Of a stretch of 21,261 nucleotides of DNA, positions 1-7,417 are shown one piece after another (position 1 is the first letter of the stretch; every line of letters starts with the position of its first letter). The notes beneath the pieces are model-generated. The model was not told where the DNA came from, made no database searches, and was given only the letters and a program-made list of their open reading frames with translations. Made by a program: the position numbers and the translations under genes. The DNA comes from Bacillota bacterium (GTDB lineage: Bacteria; Bacillota; Clostridia; Christensenellales; UMGS416). The stretch spans positions 1-21,261 of the forward strand of contig JAEYYW010000046.1 in assembly GCA_023428265.1 (NCBI GenBank). The letters are read 5' to 3'.

Positions 1-182
1 TGGCATTGAAAACCTCCCAAGCGGCAAGGCTGCGCGCCGCGCCATCCATTAACCTGGAAAATAGTAACACGCCCCCCGGCGGATTGCAACGACCGCCCAA
101 GCCGACCGTGACGAAGGTTACAGTGAATCCGCCCTATGGATGGAATACTGATCCTATCAATGGATACAGGCAGGTGTCAGAA

Positions 183-635
183 ATGAAATTTGTTCCGATT
201 GTTTTGAGCTTGGCGGCAGGCTTGCTGCTGGCTTCCTGTGCGGCATCGCCGGTGCAGACCACCGCTCCGGCAAGCGCTCCCGCTGCCGCCGTGCTGCCCG
301 CCCCCGATGCCACGGCAGCGCCGGCAGAAGCGCGCCTCATCACACCGGAGGAGGCCAAGCGGAGGCTGGACAGCGAGCAGGGCATTGTGCTGCTGGATGT
401 GCGCGAGCCGGACGAATATGCCCAGGGCCACATCCCCGGCAGCGTGCTGCTGCCGCTGGGCGACATTGCCGCAAAGGCGGAGGTTGTGGTGCCGGAGAAG
501 GACACTGTGCTCTTTGTGTATTGCCGCAGCGGCCGCAGGAGCGCCCTGGCCGCCGAGGATCTGATAAAGCTGGGCTACACGCAGATCTATGACCTGGGCG
601 GAATCAATGACTGGCCCTATGAGGTGGAAAAGTAG
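183..635 (+). CDS. Rhodanese-like domain lipoprotein
   Basis: The 150-residue product starts with a lipoprotein signal peptide: MKF, a hydrophobic stretch, then lipobox LASC with the acylated Cys at residue 19. An Ala/Pro-rich linker (about 20-50) follows, then a single rhodanese domain (about 51-150). The domain shows the LLDVREPDEYAQGHIPGS signature and the active-site loop CRSGRRS with catalytic Cys114. Known members move sulfane sulfur or act in redox handling; here the domain would face outward, tethered to the membrane. The reading frame is open back to base 6, but the ATG at 183 was chosen because it begins the signal peptide and has AGGTG seven bases upstream. The gene converges on the germination operon with a 9-base gap. 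The sulfur acceptor cannot be told from sequence. Confidence 0.85.
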   Translation: MKFVPIVLSLAAGLLLASCAASPVQTTAPASAPAAAVLPAPDATAAPAEARLITPEEAKRRLDSEQGIVLLDVREPDEYAQGHIPGSVLLPLGDIAAKAEVVVPEKDTVLFVYCRSGRRSALAAEDLIKLGYTQIYDLGGINDWPYEVEK

Positions 636-654
636 GCCGGGCTCTCAGGCCGGC
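636..654. terminator. Possible bidirectional terminator between convergent genes
   Basis: GCCGG (636-640) pairs with CCGGC (650-654) around a 9-base loop. The plus strand continues with TCTTTCTTTC; the minus strand continues with CTACTTTTCC. The stem is short and overlaps the 3' end of gerAB, so it is a weak candidate. Its place in the convergent gap of the rhodanese gene and gerAB is the main support. Confidence 0.3.
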
Positions 655-1748
655 TCTTTCTTTCGCGCGGCACGCCTTTGCACCGCCATACGGATCTCCG
701 CAACCCCCAGCAGCAGCAGCGGGATCAAAATCTGAAAAGGCAACGCGTAGTATTTATACACATCAATAAACTGAATGATCTCCCTGGTGCTTTGATACAC
801 AATGCTGCCCAGCGCCACCATCAGCAGGCCCAGCGGCGCGACGAAGGGCGATTGATCGTCTGCGTTCAGAAGCTTGGCCATGCCGCGGGAGGCCGCCAGG
901 ATGCACACGCTGATTTTCACAAACCCGGCCATCAAAAGATTGGCGGTGATCACGGCCTCGATCCGTGAAAGGAAGCCGCCCACAACGGCGATGCTCACCG
1001 CGTGGAAACTGGGGAAGTTGCTGTCGCGCATCAGCGGGAACCCCAGCACCATTGTGTTGCGCACAAAGCCGCCCACCAAAATGGTCACGGCACCGATGAC
1101 AGAGCCAATCAGAAATTTTCTGCCGCATGCCCTGCCGCCAAAGCTGGAGGCGATGCCCAGCAGCATAACCGTTTCGCCCAATGGGTATGCGAAGTCAGAC
1201 AACGCGTCTTTGGGCACCTCGCTCAGGTTTTCACCCACCGGCAGCAAATACTCCGGGTGCATCTCCTTGGCCAAAAACACAAAGGTCAATGCCACGATCA
1301 CCACCAGGATCGGCAGCATCACCAGCGAGCAGCGGGCCACGGTCTCCACACCTTTGCGGCTGGCCCAGATGGCCAGCGCCGCAAAGCTCATCAATGAGAT
1401 CACCTGCGGCATTTGGTCAAAGGTGGTTACCTGGATGAAGCTGGCAAAGTTCTGCAGCACCAGCGCGCCCAGATGCACGGCATACCACACCAGAAGCGCG
1501 ATGGCGATCCGGCCCGCCACGGGGCCAAACACCTCCAGGCAGATTTCAAAGATGTCCTTGCCGGGATAATGGCCCAGCAGGCGCATATAGAGGTAGAGCA
1601 CCGGCAGATACGCCGCGTAGGCAATCAAAAAGCCGATCCATGAATCCTCATTGGCGTTGCTGGAGATGCTGAGAATCAGTGAGCTGCCGATGATAAACAG
1701 CGCCGCAATCGAAACGATCTGCCGGCCCGATATGGTTTGCTTGTTCAT
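645..1748 (-). CDS. gerAB: Spore germination protein GerAB, germinant receptor permease subunit
   Basis: The 367-residue integral membrane protein has about ten hydrophobic segments over its whole length, as in the spore permease family (APC superfamily). In GerA-type receptors the B subunit binds the small germinant in the inner spore membrane. Family-like features are the N-terminal ISGRQIVSIAALFIIGSSL helix, the central PLGE motif before a Gly-rich helix, and the basic C-terminal tail RRAARKK. Start: ATG at 1748 with GGGGGAGG four to five bases upstream. It is the last gene of the minus-strand ger operon, 13 bases after the small membrane protein. Length is normal for the family. The germinant cannot be predicted. 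Confidence 0.93.
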   Translation of the reverse strand: MNKQTISGRQIVSIAALFIIGSSLILSISSNANEDSWIGFLIAYAAYLPVLYLYMRLLGHYPGKDIFEICLEVFGPVAGRIAIALLVWYAVHLGALVLQNFASFIQVTTFDQMPQVISLMSFAALAIWASRKGVETVARCSLVMLPILVVIVALTFVFLAKEMHPEYLLPVGENLSEVPKDALSDFAYPLGETVMLLGIASSFGGRACGRKFLIGSVIGAVTILVGGFVRNTMVLGFPLMRDSNFPSFHAVSIAVVGGFLSRIEAVITANLLMAGFVKISVCILAASRGMAKLLNADDQSPFVAPLGLLMVALGSIVYQSTREIIQFIDVYKYYALPFQILIPLLLLGVAEIRMAVQRRAARKKEPA

Positions 1749-1761
1749 GGGCCCTCCCCCT

Positions 1762-1983
1762 TCATTTCAGGTTCAACGTGCCGGCGACAAAACCGGTGAG
1801 CGCCTGCGTCACGCTCGGCAAGGGCACGCCCAGCTCATACAGGCATTGCACCGCAAGGCTCAGCGCAAACGCACCGATGCAGACCCAACGCACCAGCGGC
1901 CTGGTTTTCGGATAAAACGCCTTGAGATCGGCCAGAAAGGCCATCGCCCACACGATCGCGACGATCAGCACCACCACCGTCAT
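1762..1983 (-). CDS. Small two-TM protein in ger operon (candidate germinant-receptor D subunit)
   Basis: This 73-residue protein has two hydrophobic helices, about residues 2-18 and 32-49, joined by a short basic/polar loop (KAFYPKTRPLVRW). Its ATG overlaps the gerAC stop in an ATGA arrangement and it ends 13 bases before gerAB, so it is almost certainly translated as part of the operon. Bacillus germinant-receptor operons often contain or adjoin a D gene for a two-TM protein of about 70-80 residues that modulates receptor function; size, topology and position all match. Similarity to a named family is not visible by eye, so the D-subunit assignment is an inference. Confidence 0.75.
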   Translation of the reverse strand: MTVVVLIVAIVWAMAFLADLKAFYPKTRPLVRWVCIGAFALSLAVQCLYELGVPLPSVTQALTGFVAGTLNLK

Positions 1984-3128
1984 CTGCCCACCTCCACAGG
2001 AGAGTTGAGCGCACCGGAGTTTTTGATTGTGATCGTGGTGGTAACGTCCACCTTCATCGTTTTGAACACGTCATCCCACACATCGTGCACCTTCTGCCAG
2101 GCGGCCGCGTCGGTGCGGTGCAGGTTGGTGCCGAAGCCGAAAATGTCCACACCATAGCGCTGCTGCACATCGCGGATCGTGTGGATCAAACGGTCGGAAA
2201 TTTGCTTCTGGGCAATCCCGATCAGCAGTTTTTCTCCGGATTCCTGGATAAAGTCCTGCGTGGTATCCAGTTCGTTCAGCGCCGCGACGATCTGGATGTC
2301 CACGTGATATTCCACCGCGCCGCCGTTTTCCCTGTGGCTGATCCTGCTCCTGGCGCTCAGGATTTCCAGCGCGGCAATGTCATTACCGACGGGACCCTGC
2401 ACGGTGAATAAACCGGTGTCGATCTCGTTGGTGATAAAAAGATAATCCTTCGTCTCCTCCCCAGAGAGGAACCCCAGCAGCCGGTCAGACTTAAAAACGG
2501 CCATGCCTTGGACTTGCGCCGTTTTTTCGCCATCCGACTCAACCAGCCGAACGGCCGGCAGCGCGAGCGACTTGCCGGTGCGGGCCAGCGTGTTGTATGC
2601 CTCATAAAGATATACCGACTCGGAGGTGCCCACATAGCGCCAATTGTTTTCCACAATGGAGTCTATTTCATAGGAAGAAATGGACATCGTGACCACCTGC
2701 TGCTGCAAGGCATCCTTTGCCTGGCAGCCGTTGGCCACCAGCAGCTGCAGCGTGTAGCGAGGCTCCGAGTCGCGCATCAGGAAGTCTATGATGGGCTGAA
2801 TGCTGTCCTGCGCCACCTCGGTGCTGATCACCACAACCTGGCAATGGGGGAAGTAGAGCTTGTTGGAAGACATCTTGGCAAAGCCGCGGATGGCGTCAAA
2901 CAGCGTGTCGCCCTCGGAGTCCAGATAAACAGACTCCACGGGCTTGTCCTTGCTGGCCCGAAAGGTCGTGAGCAAGTCCACCGTTACGCGATACTTTTTC
3001 GTTTCACCCCGGTCAATGGCGATCCCCGCCACGATCCGGAGCTTGTCCAGCTCGCGATAGTTCCAGCAGCCTTGCGAGAAGGCCGCCAGAAACAGCACAA
3101 GCAGCAGCATCGCAACCCTGCGCTTCAT
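1980..3128 (-). CDS. gerAC: Spore germination lipoprotein GerAC
   Basis: The 382-residue product begins MKRR, a hydrophobic signal, then lipobox FSQGC with Cys21 as the predicted diacylglyceryl site, followed by WNYRELD, the usual start of mature GerAC proteins. The rest fits the Ger(x)C family (YRVTVDLL early; a conserved C-terminal part with IGIAQKQISDRL and VDIFGFGTNLHR). The C subunit is the lipoprotein of the GerA receptor on the outer face of the inner spore membrane. The frame is open further upstream to about 3206, but ATG 3128 was chosen because it gives the signal peptide and overlaps the gerAA stop as ATGA. The next gene start overlaps the gerAC stop in the same way. Confidence 0.94.
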   Translation of the reverse strand: MKRRVAMLLLVLFLAAFSQGCWNYRELDKLRIVAGIAIDRGETKKYRVTVDLLTTFRASKDKPVESVYLDSEGDTLFDAIRGFAKMSSNKLYFPHCQVVVISTEVAQDSIQPIIDFLMRDSEPRYTLQLLVANGCQAKDALQQQVVTMSISSYEIDSIVENNWRYVGTSESVYLYEAYNTLARTGKSLALPAVRLVESDGEKTAQVQGMAVFKSDRLLGFLSGEETKDYLFITNEIDTGLFTVQGPVGNDIAALEILSARSRISHRENGGAVEYHVDIQIVAALNELDTTQDFIQESGEKLLIGIAQKQISDRLIHTIRDVQQRYGVDIFGFGTNLHRTDAAAWQKVHDVWDDVFKTMKVDVTTTITIKNSGALNSPVEVGR

Positions 3129-4630
3129 TGCCGGGGCCTCCCCCGCTTGCCCATGCGCTTCTGGTCGTTGGACATCCCCGTGGGCCTGGTTTCCATCAGC
3201 CACCATGGCGCGCGGACAAATGTGTCAACATGGCGCTGGGGGTCCTTTGAGGGGTTGTGGAAGCAGGGCAGGCCGAAGCTTTTCAGCTCCACCAGATAAA
3301 TGAGCAGCCCTATCAGCCCCATCACCAGGCCAAACACGCCCAGCACCGCGCAGATGATGATATACAGCGCACGCAGCAGTGTCACGGCTGTGGAAAGCCT
3401 TGGGATCAGCAGGCCGGTGATGCCGGTCATTGCGACCACGATGATCATCGGCGAGCTGGCGATCCTTGCCTCCACAGCGGCCTGGCCCACCACCAGTGCA
3501 CCCACGATGCTTACGGCCTGCCCGATGCTGGAGTTCACGCGGATGCCTGTTTCCTTGAGGATCTCAAACAGAAATATCATCACGAGCGCCTCCAGGATCG
3601 TGGGGAACGGCACATCCTGCCGGGCCACGGCGATGGTCAGCAGCATCGGCGTGGGCAGCTCCTCCTGCTGGGTGGTCACAATCGCCACATAAAACGCCGG
3701 GATCGTGATCGTGAGCGCAAACGCCACGATGCGCAAAAACCGGGTGAACGACGAATACCAGAAATTCATGTAGTAGTCTTCATTGCTCTGAAAGTTTTCA
3801 ATGAAGAGGTAGGGCACGGTGATCACTTCCGGCGTGCCGTCCAGAAACACAGCAACCCGGCCTTCCAGCAGCTTTGCGGCCACGATGTCGGGCCTTTCGG
3901 TGGAGCCTACGGTCTTGAAGACGCTGTAGGGCGCGTCCTTGATGTATTCGGTCAGATAGTTCACATCCAATGCGCCGTCCATGTCAAAGCGGTCCAGCCG
4001 CCGCTCCAGCTCGTCCAGCACTTCCTTCTTTGCCAGCCGGCCGATCCAGCACACACAGGCCTTGGTTTGGGTCTCCTTGCCGAATTTGCGAAACTTGATC
4101 TTGAGGTCCCTGGTCTTGAGCTTGCGCCGCACCATCGCCAGGTTGCCCATCAGCCCTTCGCTGAAGCCCTCGCGGGGCCCGTGCAGCACCTTCTCGCCCT
4201 CCGGCTCGCTGATGCCGCGCTTAGGCCAGCCCTTGGTGTTGAGCACCAGCGCCTCGTCACTGCCCTGCACCAGCAGCACCGTGTCGCCATACACGATGGC
4301 CTCCGCGATGTCATCAAAATCCCGCGTCTTCTTGGCATCGTCCACCTGCAGCACCTTTTCCATCAGGAAATCCACAATGCTTTTTGTGATCGCCGGATAG
4401 GAAAATGCCGTCACGGGCGCGACAATGTTGTCGTTGATGAACTGGCTGTTCACCATGCCGTCGGTATAAAAGATGCTGCAGCTCACACCGGGGTTGTAAC
4501 TGTTTTCAAAGCTGCGGTTCACCAGCGTGCCGTCGCCTTCAAACTCATGCTTGATCAGCGCCACATTGGCCTCCAGCGATTTGCTAAGACGTATCGTGGT
4601 TTCCTTTTTTTCCTGCGCCACTGCGGTCAA
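3125..4630 (-). CDS. gerAA: Spore germination protein GerAA
   Basis: The 501-residue A subunit has a large hydrophilic N-terminal domain (about 1-290) and a membrane domain of several helices (about 290-445). It ends with the family-typical SFGLP and VRAPWW segments. Conserved features include DGTPEVITVPYLFIENFQ before the first helix and the polar helix segment EILKETGIRVNSSIGQA. With B and C subunits it forms the nutrient germinant receptor of the spore inner membrane. The start is a TTG at 4628-4630 preceded directly by AGGAAAGGGA; the next in-frame Met is more than 50 residues in and would remove conserved sequence. It is the first gene of the operon, behind a sigma-G-like promoter, and its stop overlaps the gerAC start. 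Confidence 0.95.
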   Translation of the reverse strand: MTAVAQEKKETTIRLSKSLEANVALIKHEFEGDGTLVNRSFENSYNPGVSCSIFYTDGMVNSQFINDNIVAPVTAFSYPAITKSIVDFLMEKVLQVDDAKKTRDFDDIAEAIVYGDTVLLVQGSDEALVLNTKGWPKRGISEPEGEKVLHGPREGFSEGLMGNLAMVRRKLKTRDLKIKFRKFGKETQTKACVCWIGRLAKKEVLDELERRLDRFDMDGALDVNYLTEYIKDAPYSVFKTVGSTERPDIVAAKLLEGRVAVFLDGTPEVITVPYLFIENFQSNEDYYMNFWYSSFTRFLRIVAFALTITIPAFYVAIVTTQQEELPTPMLLTIAVARQDVPFPTILEALVMIFLFEILKETGIRVNSSIGQAVSIVGALVVGQAAVEARIASSPMIIVVAMTGITGLLIPRLSTAVTLLRALYIIICAVLGVFGLVMGLIGLLIYLVELKSFGLPCFHNPSKDPQRHVDTFVRAPWWLMETRPTGMSNDQKRMGKRGRPRQ

Positions 4631-4879
4631 TCCCTTTCCTGATCATTGGGTGCGATGTGAAATCAAGGATAGTATGGTCAGGCAAAGCAATGGTATTCGC
4701 CGCAGTTTGGTTGGTGGGGTTTTGGTGGTAGAATGAAGATATTGTGGTATTATTGTATTGCGATGTTGGTGGATGGGTTTTGAAGGATGGAGTAATGGCT
4801 GGATAACTGCAAGGGGTGGCTATAATGCAAATTAGACTGATTCTATTATATTGACCTTTAAATAATAGATACGTGAAAA
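4631..4879. other. Divergent intergenic region, ger operon / PHP gene
   Basis: Besides the sigma-G-like promoter, a perfect TATAAT (4821-4826) on the plus strand could be the -10 box of the PHP gene, but its -35 position (GCTGGA) is poor. From about 4700 the sequence turns G/T- and then A/T-rich. No convincing open frame or hairpin was seen. Confidence 0.4.
4670..4698 (-). promoter_or_regulatory. Sigma-G-type (forespore) promoter of the ger operon
   Basis: Read on the minus strand, GAATA (4698-4694) lies 17 bases upstream of CATACTA (4676-4670). Forespore sigma-G promoters of Bacillus resemble G(A/C/T)AT(A/G) and CATnnTA with 17-18-base spacing, so both boxes match fully. Transcription would begin near 4662, leaving a leader of about 32 bases that carries the AGGAAAGGGA ribosome site before the TTG start of gerAA. 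Germination receptor operons are classic sigma-G targets, so motif and context agree. Sigma-F recognises similar -35 boxes and cannot be excluded. Confidence 0.75.
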
Positions 4880-5512
4880 GTGCAAAATAATAGTATCATG
4901 AATAAGGATTGGAAGTATCTAATGATAATTGATTTGCATAATCACTGTGAGTTATCAAAAAACACAAGTTTATCATTTGATGATTACTTACAAAATGCTC
5001 AAAAGAAAGAGATTTCATTTGCGATCACCGAACACAACTGTTTGTACTACAGGAGTGGCAAGATTGGCAATATTTCTTTTTTTTCTGGTATAGAGATACT
5101 TAATAATTATGGTGATTTTATTGTATTCGGAGCCCCCGAGGATTGCGTTGGGCTGCGACAGGATATGCATAAACTCATCAATTATATTCACCGATGTGGA
5201 GGGGTGATAATAGCCGCTCATCCATATTCTGGTTATGGAGTTTGTAAGTCTACCGACGATGAAACTGCTAACGAGATACTTAAGTTGGTTGATGCGATCG
5301 AAGTTTATAATGGCCTTGCAGATGACGATAGTTGTAAGAAGGCAGATATCTTAGCTCAAATTCATAAGAAACCTTCCACAGGGGGTAGTGATGCTCATAA
5401 TATCAACGAATTATTTACGGCTGGTACAAAGTTCATTGACAAGATAGAAAATATTAATGATTTAGTAAATTCAATAAAATATGGACGATGTGAACCAATT
5501 AAGATTGATTAA
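4880..5512 (+). CDS. PHP-domain phosphoesterase
   Basis: The PHP fold is recognisable from DLHNHCE (motif I, HxH metal ligands), AITEHN (motif II), GIEI, the AAHPYSG motif and the late GGSDAH motif. These supply the metal-binding His/Asp/Glu residues, so a metal-dependent phosphoesterase is likely; the substrate is unknown. Three starts are possible: GTG 4880 (210 residues), ATG 4898 and ATG 4922 (196 residues). None has a strong ribosome site. ATG 4922 starts right at the domain and has GGAAG six to seven bases upstream, so it may be the true one; the longest form is given. The gene is AT-rich with many A/T-ending codons, unlike dnaN or the ger genes, which suggests acquisition. Confidence 0.82.
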   Translation: MQNNSIMNKDWKYLMIIDLHNHCELSKNTSLSFDDYLQNAQKKEISFAITEHNCLYYRSGKIGNISFFSGIEILNNYGDFIVFGAPEDCVGLRQDMHKLINYIHRCGGVIIAAHPYSGYGVCKSTDDETANEILKLVDAIEVYNGLADDDSCKKADILAQIHKKPSTGGSDAHNINELFTAGTKFIDKIENINDLVNSIKYGRCEPIKID

Positions 5513-5644
5513 TAGCCTCCATGATAGCCTTATAAACGTCGGTCTCAAGGTTTAGATTATGAGCACACCCCCGAACTTCTGAATCGAAGAACTGGACACT
5601 AACCCCACTTTGACTACGGATCATAACTATTTAGGAGGCGTAAA

Positions 5645-6031
5645 ATGAAAAACTACACTCAGGTTTATGTGAAAAACAGTTTTGAAGCGGCAGAACTCTA
5701 TTGTAAAGCTTTCGGTGCAGAAATCATATTTGAAATAAAAAACGACGACAAAACTGCCTATGAACACTGTGAACTCTCTGTAAATGGGGAAGGCTTTTTG
5801 GCATTGGCTGAGGCAGCAAATCCTTGTGACATCACCATCGTTCACAAAATGAAATGGGAAACCATGACGTTCAATGTGTTTGAGATGGGAAGCGAAGAAG
5901 CAGTTCATAATGCCTTTGCTGTTTTGAGTAACGGCGGTGTTGTCATTCATCCAATTCATGAGCTTCCATGGAGTAAATGCTGTGCGACTGTTATCGATAA
6001 GTTTGGAGTGTGTTGGTGGATTGCGATTTGA
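5645..6031 (+). CDS. VOC-superfamily (PhnB-like / glyoxalase-fold) protein
   Basis: The 128-residue protein opens with YVKNSFEAAELYCKAFGAE, the typical beta-alpha start of PhnB-like VOC proteins, and closes with KFGVCWWI, matching their usual DPFGHxW ending in altered form. It contains EHCELSVNGEGFLAL and KMKWETMTFNVFE. The VOC fold binds metals or small ligands; many stand-alone members have no known substrate. The start is well supported: AGGAGG with seven bases to ATG 5645. It sits in the AT-richer stretch, about 130 bases after the PHP gene and same strand. No promoter was recognised in that gap. Confidence 0.88.
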   Translation: MKNYTQVYVKNSFEAAELYCKAFGAEIIFEIKNDDKTAYEHCELSVNGEGFLALAEAANPCDITIVHKMKWETMTFNVFEMGSEEAVHNAFAVLSNGGVVIHPIHELPWSKCCATVIDKFGVCWWIAI

Positions 6032-6076
6032 CAAACCCAATGGGCACAGTCTGAACTTTTTGTGAGGTTCGCGTAC

Positions 6077-6625
6077 ATGACTGGGAATAAATCAACTGAT
6101 AGTAGCAACGTCACTAAAAAAAAGAAACGAGTTGTCAAAGCAGTGTCTATTATATGCATAATACTGCTTTCTGCCATTGTTTTTAACCAGCTATATCCGC
6201 TTGGGTCGCTACCATTACCCAGTCAAATTGTTGTTTATTACGAAGGAAACGAACATTACATAACCCCAGACTCAATAGATTATTATTCAATATATATGGC
6301 CGTAAATGCTAGACTTGTCGTTAGTATGAATGTTGCTCCTTTGAGAGTTACTGATATGAATATACAACATTTTAAAGAGCAGGAAACAACCATTGAATTT
6401 CTTTATGATAAGAGTAAGGAGATACGATTCATCCAATTACCAACAACGATAATTAGCGCGAAAGATGTCCGGCGCACTTTATTCCCATTGACTGGACAAG
6501 AATCAGAGTTGATGTTTTTCGCCGATGAGAGCAATAAGTATAGAAGTGGGCCATTTGGTCCATTGGGTAATGCAGAGCCTTTATTATCAAATGTACGAAG
6601 AATCATTCATCTTCTGTCAAAGTAG
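6077..6625 (+). CDS. Hypothetical single-pass membrane protein
   Basis: I do not recognise a family. The 182-residue product has a basic N-terminus with KKKKRVVK, one hydrophobic helix (about residues 20-38), then a soluble domain, so it would be anchored with its C-terminal domain outside. The domain has alternating beta-like stretches (QIVVYYEGNEHYITP; TTIEFLYDKSKEIRFIQLP) and a Gly/Pro loop (SGPFGPLGN). An in-frame GTG at 6062 would add five residues, but TGAGG lies about ten bases before ATG 6077, favouring that start. It begins 45 bases after the VOC gene on the same strand and shares its AT-rich codon use. Confidence 0.7.
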   Translation: MTGNKSTDSSNVTKKKKRVVKAVSIICIILLSAIVFNQLYPLGSLPLPSQIVVYYEGNEHYITPDSIDYYSIYMAVNARLVVSMNVAPLRVTDMNIQHFKEQETTIEFLYDKSKEIRFIQLPTTIISAKDVRRTLFPLTGQESELMFFADESNKYRSGPFGPLGNAEPLLSNVRRIIHLLSK

Positions 6626-6775
6626 GGAGTGCATATAACAACTCAGTAAACTTTAGACACGTAAAGTGACATCTCAAGCAATTCCCCAAACATATCCTGT
6701 AAAAATGAACTATACTGATTCCATCACCGACTCAATCATTACTCCAAACAATCCCGTTTGAAAGGAAGTATCATC

Positions 6776-7081
6776 ATGAGCAAAAAATTAATCCCGGTCA
6801 TCCTGCTGGTCGCCTGCGCCGCCATCCTGCTCACCGGGTGCATCCCCGGTGACGGCAGCTACGAGGGCAAGCCCGCCAACTTCCTCTCCGGCATCTGGCA
6901 CGGCTGGATCGCGCCTGTTTCGCTGATCATCGGCCTGTTCAAACCCAACATCCACATCTATGAGCAGATCAACACCGGCTGGTGGTATGACTTCGGCTTT
7001 TATATCGCCGTGATCTCCGGCTTCGGCGGCGTGGCGCTTACGCGGGGGGCTCGCAGGAGGAAGTGCAAGGACGGGGAGTGA
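6776..7081 (+). CDS. Small membrane lipoprotein
   Basis: The 101-residue product has a lipoprotein signal peptide with lipobox LLTGC (Cys22), then a hydrophobic segment in GIWHGWIAPVSLIIGLF and a second one in WYDFGFYIAVISGFGGVAL, ending in a basic tail RGARRRK. Similar short lipoproteins with HGWIAP...GWWY...F occur in varied bacteria and have no assigned function, as far as I recall. AGGAAG lies eight to nine bases before ATG 6776. Base composition returns here to the GC-rich style of the chromosome, marking the right edge of the AT-richer stretch. TATACT near 6713 could be its -10 box, but no good -35 was seen. Confidence 0.8.
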   Translation: MSKKLIPVILLVACAAILLTGCIPGDGSYEGKPANFLSGIWHGWIAPVSLIIGLFKPNIHIYEQINTGWWYDFGFYIAVISGFGGVALTRGARRRKCKDGE

Positions 7082-7150
7082 GAACCCAAGTTTAAAGAAC
7101 TTGCCAAGTCCGGATTCTACCGCATCAACTGCTCTCCCCTACCCAGTAGA

Positions 7151-7290
7151 GCACTCACCCCCCCACCCCCTCTCCCACCAGTGCGAGAGGGGGAGAGTGC
7201 AGAACCCATCCTTGCGATCAGAAACCGATAAGCGGGATAAGAAGCTCCCCCTCCCGCATGCATGGGGGAGGGGGCTGGGGGGGTGAGTGC
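7151..7290. repeat. 140-bp inverted repeat of C-runs/G-runs upstream of dnaN
   Basis: The arm at 7151-7177 begins GCACTCACCCCCCCA and matches the reverse complement of 7263-7290 except for one extra base and one substitution. Each arm also has its own hairpin: CCCCCTCTC (7166-7174) with GAGAGGGGG (7185-7193), and CCCCCTCCC (7247-7255) with GGGAGGGGG (7266-7274). The element could fold as one long stem or as two hairpins. A related hairpin lies at 18080-18109. The rest of 7082-7337 holds no convincing gene. Confidence 0.8.
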
Positions 7291-7334
7291 TTATTGTGCA
7301 AGAGGGGCGAGGGTTTCCCAATCCACCCCGCATA

Positions 7335-7343
7335 TGGTATAAT
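7335..7343 (+). promoter_or_regulatory. Extended -10 promoter of dnaN
   Basis: TGGTATAAT is a perfect -10 hexamer with the extended TGn element. The -35 region (TTTCCC at 7314-7319, 18-base spacer) is poor, which extended -10 promoters tolerate. Transcription would start near 7350, giving a leader of about 68 bases before dnaN. The element starts 44 bases after the GC-rich inverted repeat. Confidence 0.6.
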
Positions 7344-7417
7344 ACCCTAACTAAGTTACTATACTTCTTTTACCCCAATGCCACAGGGAGATGAACCCTC
7401 TACAAGGAGGTTTTCCG

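Noticed and set aside
3257..4642. A 461-codon plus-strand open frame opposite gerAA
   Set aside because: It is very rich in His/Gln/Asp and lies exactly antisense to the clear gerAA gene, a typical shadow of GC-rich coding DNA.
7101..7333. Short open frames in the repeat upstream of dnaN
   Set aside because: Their peptides (SPLPHAWGRG-like) only reflect translation of the C-run/G-run palindromes.
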